NCBI RefSeq assembly: GCF_017874035.1
Contig: NZ_JAGGKV010000008.1
Location: 124,001-188,000, forward strand
Direction of reading: 5' to 3'
Length of the DNA stretch: 64,000 nucleotides
Origin: Paenibacillus aceris
GTDB taxonomy: Bacteria; Bacillota; Bacilli; Paenibacillales; NBRC-103111
Both the position numbers and the translations under genes were made by a program. Shown piece after piece: positions 32,915 to 41,534 of this stretch (the first letter of the stretch is position 1; each line of letters begins with the position of its first letter). The notes below the pieces were generated by a model that ran no database searches, was not told the DNA's origin, and worked only from the letters and a program-made list of their open reading frames with translations.

Positions 32915-35047
32915 ATGAAAACCGGCGATCAGACATATTTATGGGGTGAATTAGGCCCTATCTTGGAGGCAGCCGCAGACCGGATGATTCCGAAAGATCA
33001 ATGGCCATCGGCAACAGAAGCCGGTGTTCTGGAATATCTGGAACGTCACGCAGGCGAGGATGTCGCTACCTGGGTGGATTTGATTAATCCCGGTCTTCGC
33101 GCACTGGATGCCGAAGCAACAGCTATCCATCGTCGACCGTTTCCCGAACTTATGGTTAACGAGAAAGATAAGCTATTACAGGACATTGAGTTTGATCGTG
33201 TTCAGAATTGGCCCGTTTCGCCTAAACTTTTCTTTAGCACCTTATTGAGTCTGGTTATTGAAGGTTACTATGGAAGTCCTGAAGCCGGCGGGAATCGCGA
33301 TGGCAAATCGTGGAACATGATTGGATTCCGTCCTGGACCCGTATCAGAAATTCAATCACCGGCCCCTGAAACCGATCTCTCGCAGCAGAACTTCAATCAG
33401 CTGCGAGATCAGTATGATGCTATCGTCGTGGGAGCTGGTGCGGGTGGCTCGGTAGCAGCGGCGATGCTAGCCGAATCGGGGCTTCGTGTACTCGTCGTAG
33501 AGCGCGGAAACTGGCTTTCCTACAGCCAAGTAGGCAATGATCATGTTCGTAATCATCGTTTTAGCAAATATGGCCATAACACAGGACCTGAGTTGGAAGG
33601 CAATCCCCGAACGATTCTGTTGGCGGGCGGAAACGAGCGGATTACAGCCCCCTATGAAGGCAACTATCATAATAACGCAATGACGTTAGGCGGCGGCACA
33701 CGAATCTATGGGGCGCAGGCATGGAGATTTCATCCGGATGATTTTCGAATGGCAACACGCTATGGGATTCCGGACGGGAGTTCGTTAAGCGATTGGCCGC
33801 TCAGCTATGCTGAACTCGAACCTTATTACGAGCGGGCTGAATGGGAAATCGGCGTCTCTGGTGACGGTGATGCCCACCCAGGGCGCGGGAGGCGGCATTG
33901 CCCTTATCCAATGCCGGCGCTGCCAATGACACTCGAAGCAGAACGATTGGCTCGGGCGGCAGCGAAACTCGGATGGGACGCGGGGCCTGTTCCCCTACTC
34001 ATCAACTCTGTCGATCGTGACGGTCGGCCTGCCTGTGGGCGGTGCGGCCAGTGTGTCGGATTTGCATGCCCAACCAATAGCAAGAACGGTGGCCACAATA
34101 CGATGTTAGTGAGAGCCATCGCTACAGGCAACTGCGACCTGATTTGCGATACCATGGTGGAGCGCATCGACACCGAGGCAGGTGGGCATGCAACTGGAGT
34201 TCGCCTAGTTCAATCGACGGCAGGTACAATCCAACGGCTGCAGGTACGAGCAGGACACGTGGTGGTTGCAGCCGGAGCCATTGAAAGCGCGCGACTACTC
34301 CTCAATTCGGCAAGCGATGCCGAACCACACGGGATAGGCAACCGCTTCGGACATGTGGGAAGGAATCTTCAGGGGCACGTCTATTCAGGTGCCTATGCCC
34401 TCTTTGACGAGCCCGTTCAAGACGGTCTTGGACCTGGCGTAAGCATTGCCACCTGTCGTTTTGCTCACGGTAACGGGAGCGGGATTGTTGGCGGTGGGAT
34501 GCTTGCCAACGAGTTCACCCGTCTTCCGCTCATTCACTGGTATCGAGCGCTTGCGCCGGATGCGGCGCGTTGGGGTAGCGCAGGCAAAGAAACGATGCGC
34601 GAGAGCTACTTACGCACGAGTCATGTTCAGGGACCGATCCAGGATATCCCGACCTCTGAATCAAGAGTGCGGCTCTCCCCTACGGTCAAAGATCGCTTCG
34701 GAATACCCGTGGCTCAGCTCTCGGGAAGTGTCCATCCCGAGTCACTTAAAGCCGCGGCCATGCTGGCCGAGCAAGCAGAAGCTTGGCTCTGGGCTGCCCA
34801 GCCGCGGCAGGTTTGGCGAACACGGCCAGGTGGAGATCTTAGTGCCGGCCAGCATCAGGCAGGAACCCTGCGCATGGGTGATGACCCTTCGACATCAGTC
34901 ACTGATCCCAATGGTCGCGTTCACGGATACGACAATCTTTGGGTAAGTGACGGTTCCGTACACGTGACCAATGGCGGTGTTAATCCGGTGTTGACGATTC
35001 TTGCATTGGCTTTCCGAACAGCAGAAAACTTGGTTAAACAAGGTTAG
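32915..35047 (+). CDS. GMC-family FAD oxidoreductase fused to a gluconate-2-dehydrogenase subunit-3-like domain
   Basis: 710-residue sugar or alcohol dehydrogenase. Residues about 10-155 resemble gluconate 2-dehydrogenase subunit 3 (AADRMIPKDQWPSATEAGVLEYLERH ... IEGYYGSPEAGGNRDGKSWNMIGFRPGP). An FAD-binding GMC domain follows: YDAIVVGAGAGGSVAAAMLAESGLRVLVVERG near 170-200, LGGGTRIYGAQ, a Cys cluster CGRCGQCVGFAC (C-x2-C-x2-C-x4-C), and the C-terminal active site HQAGTLRMG ... GGVNPVLTILALAFRTAENL with the His and Asn. No Tat signal and no cytochrome partner gene are seen, so the electron acceptor is unclear. The start has GGTGG upstream. Neighbouring genes are unrelated. Confidence 0.92.
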   Translation: MKTGDQTYLWGELGPILEAAADRMIPKDQWPSATEAGVLEYLERHAGEDVATWVDLINPGLRALDAEATAIHRRPFPELMVNEKDKLLQDIEFDRVQNWPVSPKLFFSTLLSLVIEGYYGSPEAGGNRDGKSWNMIGFRPGPVSEIQSPAPETDLSQQNFNQLRDQYDAIVVGAGAGGSVAAAMLAESGLRVLVVERGNWLSYSQVGNDHVRNHRFSKYGHNTGPELEGNPRTILLAGGNERITAPYEGNYHNNAMTLGGGTRIYGAQAWRFHPDDFRMATRYGIPDGSSLSDWPLSYAELEPYYERAEWEIGVSGDGDAHPGRGRRHCPYPMPALPMTLEAERLARAAAKLGWDAGPVPLLINSVDRDGRPACGRCGQCVGFACPTNSKNGGHNTMLVRAIATGNCDLICDTMVERIDTEAGGHATGVRLVQSTAGTIQRLQVRAGHVVVAAGAIESARLLLNSASDAEPHGIGNRFGHVGRNLQGHVYSGAYALFDEPVQDGLGPGVSIATCRFAHGNGSGIVGGGMLANEFTRLPLIHWYRALAPDAARWGSAGKETMRESYLRTSHVQGPIQDIPTSESRVRLSPTVKDRFGIPVAQLSGSVHPESLKAAAMLAEQAEAWLWAAQPRQVWRTRPGGDLSAGQHQAGTLRMGDDPSTSVTDPNGRVHGYDNLWVSDGSVHVTNGGVNPVLTILALAFRTAENLVKQG

Positions 35048-35112
35048 CGAAATTGAAGGAACGGATATGTTGCTGCATCATACAATCGGCATATAAGATG
35101 TCTTCTAAAACA

Positions 35113-35151
35113 AAAAAGGGAGCAGATCGCCTCGGCGTCTGCTCCCTTTTT
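35113..35151 (+). terminator. Terminator after the GMC oxidoreductase gene
   Basis: AAAAAGGGAGCAGA / TCTGCTCCCTTTTT, a 14-bp stem with an 11-base loop, 66 bp past the stop codon. Confidence 0.85.
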
Positions 35152-35221
35152 CCACCCATAATACTTGTCATAGACTCACAAACGGTAATGTGTGTGAACC
35201 GTACCTTGTTTGCGCATGCGG

Positions 35222-35446
35222 TTAGCTCAAGCCCGCTTTCGTCAATCCATATGCTTTGTCGGCCGAACCCGGTACATTCTTGAAGGCTACGTTAATACGG
35301 TTCCAGACATTAATCGCCATAACCGAGAAAGTCAGATCCGAGATTTCTTTTTCAGAAAATTGCCCGCGTACTCGGTCTCTGATGTGAACAAGATCGAGAA
35401 TTTTCTCTTCAATTACGCTTTCCATCTCGGCGGTGCTGAATTCCAA
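35222..35446 (-). pseudogene. C-terminal remnant of a carboxymuconolactone decarboxylase (AhpD-like)
   Basis: The 74-residue frame matches only the C-terminal half of a CMD/AhpD-like protein: VIEEKILDLVHIRDRVRGQFSEKEISDLTFSVMAINVWNRINVAFK. The CxxC/H catalytic N-terminal half is missing, and only 115 bp separate the frame from the sigma factor gene, too short to hold it. There is no plausible ribosome-binding site (TTG start). A TGTCACA -35-like box lies 7 bp upstream. CMD genes are typical partners and targets of ECF41 sigma factors, so this looks like the decayed partner of the neighbouring gene. Confidence 0.75.
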
Positions 35447-35518
35447 CCAATGTGTGACACAACATATTTCATAGCTACGAATTATCAGAGTGGACAGGAA
35501 TAAAGAATATGGTTGCTA

Positions 35519-35547
35519 GGCGGAATACGGCAACGCCGTAAAACGCC
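35519..35547 (-). terminator. Hairpin after the ECF41 sigma factor gene
   Basis: GGCG..TACGGC AAC GCCGTA..CGCC: inner 6-bp and outer 4-bp stems, 15 bp past the stop codon, without a clear T tract. A weak terminator candidate. Confidence 0.4.
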
Positions 35548-35561
35548 GAGTCTCCATTAAG

Positions 35562-36473
35562 CTAGTGCACATCTAAATTTTGTATTTTATCTGGGTTCAC
35601 AATAAAATAAATTCGATGAATATTCGTCGTTTTGACATCCCATTCAAAACATATGACCCCGGTCGGTGTGCCTTCTTTTGTTAACAAAATCCCTGGTTGG
35701 TGATTGACCTCGACCAATTGTGCTTTAGATTCAGGAAAGCGGCTTGACGAAAGGGCGTTCAAAATGCTGAGTACGCGTTCTCTGTTATAGATAGGATTGA
35801 TTGCAGCGGACACTTTTCCTCCACCGTCAGCAATGAATATTACATCCTCTGTTAACATGTCCACCAGCGATTGAATGTTACCGCTCGAAATGGCAGAAAT
35901 GAAACGTGTCACCAATTCATTTTCTACCGGAAGCTGTGCGGAAAGCACATCCTCTTTTTGTGAGGATAACTCTATTTTTTTCTTGACACGACTAAAAATT
36001 TTACGGCAATTGACTTCTGATTTGTTAACCATTTCTGCAATTTCACTATGCTCATAGGCAAAAACTTCTCTTAGTATAAACACTGCTCGCTCCAAGGGTG
36101 TAAGCTTTTCCATGAGAACCAGAAAAGCATAAGAAATCGTATCATTACGCTCTACACTATCTAACGGACTATGCTCGGTGAGTTGCACTGTTGGTTCTGG
36201 AAGCCAAGTGCCAACGTAGCTTATTCTTTTTTTTCGTGCAGATTTTAATTCGTTCAAACATCGATTGATCATCATTTTGCTTAAATAGGATTTGATGCTA
36301 TTAATATTCTCGTTTAGATATCCATGTATGCTTATAAACAAATCTTGAACCATATCCTCAGCATCTGATCTTGAGCCAAGCATACGGTAAGCAATTGAAA
36401 ATAAGTGTGGCTTGTAGGTTTTATACAAATCTTCAATGTTAATAGAGGAAGGATCAATAGTATGACTTTGCAT
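35562..36473 (-). CDS. ECF41-type RNA polymerase sigma factor with SnoaL-like C-terminal domain
   Basis: 303-residue ECF sigma factor. Region 2 at about 14-82 (YRMLGSRSDAEDMVQDLF, MINRCLNELKSARKKR), linker with the ECF41 signature WLPEP (90-94), region 4 at 118-170 (LTPLERAVFILREVFAYEHSEIAEMVNKSEVNCRKIFSRVKKK). A C-terminal SnoaL-like domain (about 185-300) carries DGGGK (217-220) and NPDK (293-296). In ECF41 proteins this domain takes the role of an anti-sigma factor by holding the protein inactive or promoter-shy. Partner genes encode a CMD, oxidoreductase or epimerase; here the CMD remnant is adjacent. A candidate own promoter lies at 36587-36613. Confidence 0.93.
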   Translation of the reverse strand: MQSHTIDPSSINIEDLYKTYKPHLFSIAYRMLGSRSDAEDMVQDLFISIHGYLNENINSIKSYLSKMMINRCLNELKSARKKRISYVGTWLPEPTVQLTEHSPLDSVERNDTISYAFLVLMEKLTPLERAVFILREVFAYEHSEIAEMVNKSEVNCRKIFSRVKKKIELSSQKEDVLSAQLPVENELVTRFISAISSGNIQSLVDMLTEDVIFIADGGGKVSAAINPIYNRERVLSILNALSSSRFPESKAQLVEVNHQPGILLTKEGTPTGVICFEWDVKTTNIHRIYFIVNPDKIQNLDVH

Positions 36474-36586
36474 AATTTCCGCCTTTCTTTCATGCGAAAA
36501 ATCTCGCCAATATCTACATATTATTCAAAAAATTGAAATGATTCATTCTACACTTTTTCAAGCAGTATGATTGTTATCACTGATAA

Positions 36587-36613
36587 GACAACTGGCGATG
36601 TCTATGTGTGACA
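36587..36613 (-). promoter_or_regulatory. Candidate ECF41 autoregulatory promoter
   Basis: Minus strand TGTCACA, 16-bp spacer, TGTC. The ECF41 consensus, as known from Bacillus licheniformis work, is TGTCACA-N16-CGTC, so one base differs. It lies 114 bp before the sigma gene start. Confidence 0.5.
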
Positions 36614-36639
36614 TCTATCTCAATTTCTCCATACAAAAA

Positions 36640-36669
36640 AGGAGCAACTGCTATGGCAGAACTGCTCCT
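36640..36669 (-). terminator. Terminator after the D-2-hydroxyacid dehydrogenase gene
   Basis: AGGAGCA / TGCTCCT stem followed by TTTTTT on the minus strand, about 55 bp past the stop codon. The inner part can pair further (CTGCCATAGCAG). Confidence 0.8.
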
Positions 36670-36724
36670 CGTTTAACTATCGTCTCGCCTTACTTGAAGA
36701 AAAGTTGTTCATCATGCCTTCAAA

Positions 36725-37681
36725 TCAAGAAAGCGTTCGAACCGGTGATCCGGATAAATAAGCTTCAATATCTTCAACCACGTCTTTATAAAAAGCCTCA
36801 TAATTCGCTCTGGATACATAGCCGATATGCGGTGTAGTGAGCAGATTCGGAAGCGATCGGTAGATATCGTCTTGCGGCAACGGTTCCACCTCGAATACAT
36901 CTACCGCGGCGCCGGCGATCCAACCGCTCTGCAAAGCCTCTGCCAGTGCTGCTTGATCCACGATCGGGGCGCGGGACGTATTAATCAGATATGCCGAAGG
37001 TCGCATACGTTTAAGCTCTCCGGCCCCGATCATTCCTCTAGTTCGATCGCTTAATACAAGATGAATGGACACAAAGTCGCTGCTCTCCAGAAGCTCCTCC
37101 TTCGATGCGGCCAATCTCACTCCAATCTCGTCGGCCCGCTCCTTCGTTAAATTCTGGCTCCACGCCACAACATCCATTCCGAAAGCTTGGCCAAATTTGG
37201 CGATCTTGCTGCCTAATTTGCCGAGTCCAAGTACGCCAAGTGTCTTGCCGTACAAATCCGATCCAATCGTGCTTTGCCACTGACCGCTGCGGATCGCGTT
37301 ATGCTCCTGCACAATGTTGCGGGCGAGCCCCAAAATCAATGCCCACGTGAGCTCGGCAGTTGCGTTGCCTGCGCCTCCCGTACCGCACACGGTAACACCT
37401 TGGGAAGCGGCTGCAGTCAGGTCAATCGAAGCATTGCGCATCCCTGTCGTAACGAGCAGTTTCAAGCGGGGAAGCTTGGCAAGAAGCGATGCGCGGAAAG
37501 GAGTCCTTTCCCGCATGATCACGACAATGTCGCAGTCGGCGAGTTGTTCGACCAGTTCCTCCGGTTGATCGATATGCCGATCGATGCTCTTGACCTCCAC
37601 CTTGTCCAAGATGCGAGACCAATCCGTGGCTGATAATGCCACTTGCTGGTAGTCGTCTAATATCGCACAGCGAAGCTTCAT
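36725..37681 (-). CDS. D-2-hydroxyacid dehydrogenase (NAD-dependent)
   Basis: 318-residue enzyme that interconverts a 2-keto acid and its D-2-hydroxy acid with NAD(H). Features: substrate-domain VVIMRERTPF and LLVTTGMRNASIDLTAA, nucleotide fold LGVLGLGKLGSKIAKFGQAFGMDVVAW (about 145), RPSAYLINTSRAPIVD, the active-site Arg in NTSRAP, Glu in FEVEPLP and His in LTTPHIGYVSR. ATG 37681 has GAAGGAGG ten bases upstream. It is 223 bp beyond the hydroxy-acid oxidase gene on the same strand and may belong to a separate unit. The specific substrate is not readable; an aromatic hydroxy acid would fit the tyrosine-catabolism neighbours. Confidence 0.9.
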   Translation of the reverse strand: MKLRCAILDDYQQVALSATDWSRILDKVEVKSIDRHIDQPEELVEQLADCDIVVIMRERTPFRASLLAKLPRLKLLVTTGMRNASIDLTAAASQGVTVCGTGGAGNATAELTWALILGLARNIVQEHNAIRSGQWQSTIGSDLYGKTLGVLGLGKLGSKIAKFGQAFGMDVVAWSQNLTKERADEIGVRLAASKEELLESSDFVSIHLVLSDRTRGMIGAGELKRMRPSAYLINTSRAPIVDQAALAEALQSGWIAGAAVDVFEVEPLPQDDIYRSLPNLLTTPHIGYVSRANYEAFYKDVVEDIEAYLSGSPVRTLS

Positions 37682-37904
37682 ATGTAACTTGCCTCCTTCA
37701 TAATAGTACACTCGATTACTCCAAAACCATGTGGAAGCACGCTAGCAATGAAATCACCCGTGATTTATGCTTGTACATCCAGCATATAAATATATGTACA
37801 GTATATTCTTGCCCTGCGAGAGTTGTAAACAGCTGTCGAAACCTTAAGTAAATTCTATTACGTTTGTTAAACTTCTACGAGACCGCCTACGGCTGTAGCT
37901 GCAT

Positions 37905-39038
37905 TTAGCTATTTCTAGATAATATACTAGGCTGTAGATCACTTATATGTTTTAGACCCGCCATTCCGAGATTCAAATCAAAGTCAGCCACCATATTTTC
38001 AATAACATGCCGAACTCCCGTTTCTCCAGCAATCGTCAGCCCATAAAGGTAGGGGCGTCCGATAAATACCATTTTCGCCCCCAAGGCCAGCGCTTTTAAA
38101 ATATCCGCCCCGCACCGGACTCCGCTGTCGAACATGACGGGAACACGATCTTCGGCCACATCCACAATGGAAGGTAATGCCTCTAATGCCGCGATGGCTC
38201 CGTCCAAGTGCCGTCCACCATGGTTAGATACGATAAGTCCGTCCGCACCGTAATTTATCATCATGTTGGCGTCCTCCGGATGAAGGACCCCCTTCACAAT
38301 AATGGGAAGTTTCGTAATCGAGCGCAAAAAGCGAAAATCCTCGACTCTAATATGGGGATTGGATGTCAAATATTGCATGGTTTGAGGAGTAAGCGTGGAT
38401 CCGTATTTTTGCCTTACAATCGGGTCGGAAATAAAATTACCAATTCCGTAACGAAACATAAACGGGGAAACGCACAACGATAAATTCTGGGCTCTCCACC
38501 CTTCCTCCGGCCGGTCAAGCGTAGGGACAATGGCGGAAAACCCTGCTCTTTCTGCGCGCAGCACCATACTTTTCAACACATCGCGATCGTGCCCGAAAAA
38601 CAAATGAAACCATCTGCTTGGCTGAGCGTCGGCTACTTTCTCCAAAGAATACGAAGATACCATGCTTTGAATAAACGGAATGCCCAAAATCGCTGCCGCC
38701 TTCGCAGATGCCACTTCCCCCTGCTCGTGAAACATCGCTTGCCTTCCGATAGGAGCGAAACCAACCGGGAATGGGAACGTCTGCCCGAAAAGTTTTACAG
38801 AAAGATCTCGATCAGCAACGTCCCTTAATATCCTTGGAACAATTCTCCAGCGCTGGAATGATTCCAGGTTGGCCCGTATTGTACTCTCGTCGCCGGCGCC
38901 GCTTGCCGCATAGGAGAAAGATCGAGGATCAAGAAGCCTGCGCGCCTCTTGCTCCCATTGCTCAAACGTAATAAGCATGCGCCGTGTTTGATCACAATCT
39001 CGAATGCGTTCCGTTTGAATAGAGGTTCCAAAATTCAT
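37905..39038 (-). CDS. FMN-dependent alpha-hydroxy-acid oxidase (lactate monooxygenase-like)
   Basis: 377-residue FMN enzyme that oxidises an L-2-hydroxy acid to the keto acid. Family marks: FSYAASGAGDESTIRANLESFQRWRIVPRIL with the active-site Tyr, FPFPVGFAPIGRQAMFHEQGEVASAKAAA, VPTLDRPEEGWRAQNL, LPIIVKGVLHPEDA with the FMN Lys, VSNHGGRHLDGA with the catalytic His, and VMFDSGVRCGADILKALALGAKMVFIGRPYLYG. In most members the HGGRQLD motif has Gln; here it is His. It is 58 bp after hmgA in the same direction, so it is likely part of the homogentisate operon. Oxidising 4-hydroxyphenyllactate to 4-hydroxyphenylpyruvate is an attractive role (inference). Confidence 0.88.
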   Translation of the reverse strand: MNFGTSIQTERIRDCDQTRRMLITFEQWEQEARRLLDPRSFSYAASGAGDESTIRANLESFQRWRIVPRILRDVADRDLSVKLFGQTFPFPVGFAPIGRQAMFHEQGEVASAKAAAILGIPFIQSMVSSYSLEKVADAQPSRWFHLFFGHDRDVLKSMVLRAERAGFSAIVPTLDRPEEGWRAQNLSLCVSPFMFRYGIGNFISDPIVRQKYGSTLTPQTMQYLTSNPHIRVEDFRFLRSITKLPIIVKGVLHPEDANMMINYGADGLIVSNHGGRHLDGAIAALEALPSIVDVAEDRVPVMFDSGVRCGADILKALALGAKMVFIGRPYLYGLTIAGETGVRHVIENMVADFDLNLGMAGLKHISDLQPSILSRNS

Positions 39039-39096
39039 GCCGCTCCCCCTTTCTCCCTATGATATGAATGATCGAAATCAGGTAGATGTTCATCCC

Positions 39097-40254
39097 TTAT
39101 TTTTGAACCCAGCTATAAGGATAATTTTGATCCTCTAATGGTGCAGCACCTTTCACCACACGTAAAGGACGGAAGGTATCAATCATAACCGCTAACTCTA
39201 AAGTCTCTTTTTTACCGATGCTGGCTTCAATTTTACCCGGATGTGGTCCATGAGGAATCCCCGAAGGATGCAAAGTTATTGAGCCTACCTCAACGCCTTT
39301 ACGGCTCATAAAATTGCCCTCGACGTAATAGAGGACTTCATCGCTATCAACATTGTTATGATAATACGGGGACGGAATGGATTCCGGGTGGTAATCGAAC
39401 AATCTTGGAACAAACGAGCAAACGACAAAGTTATTCCCTGCAAACGTTTCGTGAATTGGCGGCGGCATGTGAATTCGACCTGTAATCGGTTCAAAATCTC
39501 CAATATTGAAAATATAAGGGTACAAATAACCGTCCCAACCTACGACGTTTAATGGATGATGGTTGTAGATATGAGAATGCAAATACCCTCTGGTTTTGGT
39601 TCTAACCTCATATTCGCCAACATCCGTATGACTTTCCAATGATTCAGGGAGCCGTATATCTCTCTCACAGAAAGGGCTATGTTCCAGAAGCTGTCCATGC
39701 TCGTTCCGGTAGCGCTTCGGCGTGCTGATCCAACTAGATGTTTCTATGTTCAAAAATCTGGAATCACCCTGCTCTGGAATGATTCGATAAATCGTACCCG
39801 CCGGGATAACGATGTAATCCCCTGGTCGGTAACTGAGGGTACCAAATATCGTCTCAACTTTCCCCGTACCCCGATGAACAAACAACAATTCATCTCCGTC
39901 CCCGTTGCGATAATAATAATCCATCGCTTGGGTCGGATTAGAAACGGCTAGTAATACATCTTCATTTCCAAGCATGTAGTGCCTTCCGTTTATCGCATCT
40001 CCCGTATCTGTGTACTTTCCAGCCAGGAAGTGCCTGTATGTCAAAGCTCCTTGTTCTTCAAACTCTATGTTAAAAGGTGCAAAGATATCTGCTTTAACGA
40101 TATCCGTCGGAGCCGCGTGATGATAAAGAATAGACTGTATACCTGAGAAACCCTTTGTACCCATGACTTGTTCACGGTATAAGGAGCCATCCGGTTTCCT
40201 GAACTGCGTATGTCTTTTCTTGGGAATCTCACCCATACGGTGATAAAAAGGCAT
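39097..40254 (-). CDS. hmgA: Homogentisate 1,2-dioxygenase
   Basis: 385-residue non-heme Fe(II) enzyme that opens the homogentisate ring to maleylacetoacetate. Recognised by MPFYHRMGEIPKKRHTQFRKPDGSLYREQVMGTKGFSG, GDYIVIPAGTIYRI, VVGWDGYLYPYIFNIGDFEPITGRIHMPPPIHETF, and the iron site: His in YYHNNVDSDE, Glu in SDEVLYYVEG, and His in LHPSGIPHGPHPG. A little shorter than the about 430-residue human or Pseudomonas form. It starts 2 bp after the fahA stop codon with AAAAGGAGG inside the fahA end, so translation is coupled. Confidence 0.95.
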   Translation of the reverse strand: MPFYHRMGEIPKKRHTQFRKPDGSLYREQVMGTKGFSGIQSILYHHAAPTDIVKADIFAPFNIEFEEQGALTYRHFLAGKYTDTGDAINGRHYMLGNEDVLLAVSNPTQAMDYYYRNGDGDELLFVHRGTGKVETIFGTLSYRPGDYIVIPAGTIYRIIPEQGDSRFLNIETSSWISTPKRYRNEHGQLLEHSPFCERDIRLPESLESHTDVGEYEVRTKTRGYLHSHIYNHHPLNVVGWDGYLYPYIFNIGDFEPITGRIHMPPPIHETFAGNNFVVCSFVPRLFDYHPESIPSPYYHNNVDSDEVLYYVEGNFMSRKGVEVGSITLHPSGIPHGPHPGKIEASIGKKETLELAVMIDTFRPLRVVKGAAPLEDQNYPYSWVQK

Positions 40255-40256
40255 CT

Positions 40257-41531
40257 TTAGCTCCCTCCTTTTAACAAAGCCGGCAGCACACGACCGGTTA
40301 CCTCGCCGAAACCGACTTTATAACCGTCTCCCTGACACCAACCGGTGATCGTTAAGCAATCGCCATCCTCGAGCCAAACTCTTTCATCCCCATTATTCAT
40401 TTGCAGCGGCTCACTTCCGCGCCATGTCAATTCCAACATGCATCCTCGAGATTCCTTCACAGGGCCGCTAATGGTTCCGGATGCCAATAAATCCCCTGGA
40501 CGCAAATTACAGCCGCTTACCGTATGATGAGCGATCTGCTGGGCCATCGTCCAATACAAATAGCGGAAGTTACTGGCCGAAATACGGTCCGGCTGCTTCA
40601 TGGATTGACTCTGCAAATAAACCTCTAATGTGATATTAAAAGATCCCGGGCTTATCTGCCGCAAATATGGCAGCGGTTCCGGGACCTGCTTCGGAGCAGG
40701 AACGCGAAATGGCTCCAATGCTTCAAGTGGTACCACCCATGGCGATATGGAGGTAGCAAAATTTTTCGCCAGGAACGGTCCTAGCGGCTGATATTCCCAA
40801 GATTGAATATCACGCGCGCTCCAATCGTTTACGAGCACAAGCCCAAATATATAATCTTCGGCTTCTTCAATTGAAACTGGCTGACCTTGATCATTCCCTG
40901 TACCAATCAGACAGCCTACTTCCAGTTCGAAGTCCAGCTGACGGCTTGAGCCGAAGACAGGCACAGCTGAGTCCGGCAGCTTCATCTGCCCTTGCGGGCG
41001 GCGAACCTCCGAACCGCTGATCACTACGGAGCTCGCTCTCCCATGATAACCAACAGGCAGATGCAGCCAATTCGGCAAAAGCGCATTTTCCTTACCTCGG
41101 AACAGGATGCCAACATTCGTTGCATGATCTTTTGAAGCGTAGAAGTCCGTATAATCGCCAATCTCTACAGGCAGCAGCATCTCTACCTCGTTTTGAGCAT
41201 AAATGGCGGAGGCTCGCAGTTCTTCATTGTCTCGTAAAGTCGGTTCTTCTGCATCGAGCAGACGCCTAATGGTTGAACGAAGTTCTTTCCAAACAGGACG
41301 GCTAAGAGACATCAGGGCATTCAACGACGGTTGATGAAACATGTTTTTACCGGACAATGCCGTCTGGTCAAAGCAGCCTGCGCTGTCTAATACAGCCAGA
41401 TCCAGGACATACTTTCCGATCGCAACCCCGATTCGCGGCAGCCCGCCTCTGAGGGGGCGAAATACACCATATGGCAGGTTTTGTATAGGGAAATGTGAAT
41501 CCGGCTCTACTTGAATAAAAGAACGGACCAT
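40257..41531 (-). CDS. fahA: Fumarylacetoacetase
   Basis: 424-residue hydrolase that splits fumarylacetoacetate to fumarate and acetoacetate, the last tyrosine-degradation step. Recognised by the N-terminal SH3-like domain (FPIQNLPYGVFRPLRGGLPRIGVAIG), DYTDFYASKDHATNVGILFRG with the catalytic-region Asp and His, LPVGYHGRASSVVISG, LDFELEVGCLIG (Glu metal ligands), LVNDWSARDIQSWEYQPLGPFLAKNFATSISPWVVPLEAL and DLLASGTISGP. It starts 3 bp after the preceding unknown gene, whose stop codon TAA ends in the ribosome-binding site AGAGGAGTTAA. Confidence 0.95.
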   Translation of the reverse strand: MVRSFIQVEPDSHFPIQNLPYGVFRPLRGGLPRIGVAIGKYVLDLAVLDSAGCFDQTALSGKNMFHQPSLNALMSLSRPVWKELRSTIRRLLDAEEPTLRDNEELRASAIYAQNEVEMLLPVEIGDYTDFYASKDHATNVGILFRGKENALLPNWLHLPVGYHGRASSVVISGSEVRRPQGQMKLPDSAVPVFGSSRQLDFELEVGCLIGTGNDQGQPVSIEEAEDYIFGLVLVNDWSARDIQSWEYQPLGPFLAKNFATSISPWVVPLEALEPFRVPAPKQVPEPLPYLRQISPGSFNITLEVYLQSQSMKQPDRISASNFRYLYWTMAQQIAHHTVSGCNLRPGDLLASGTISGPVKESRGCMLELTWRGSEPLQMNNGDERVWLEDGDCLTITGWCQGDGYKVGFGEVTGRVLPALLKGGS

Positions 41532-41534
41532 GGT

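Noticed and set aside
34446..34946. 166-aa frame inside the GMC gene
   Set aside because: Shifted frame of the GMC oxidoreductase, whose C-terminal active-site motifs are intact in the main frame.
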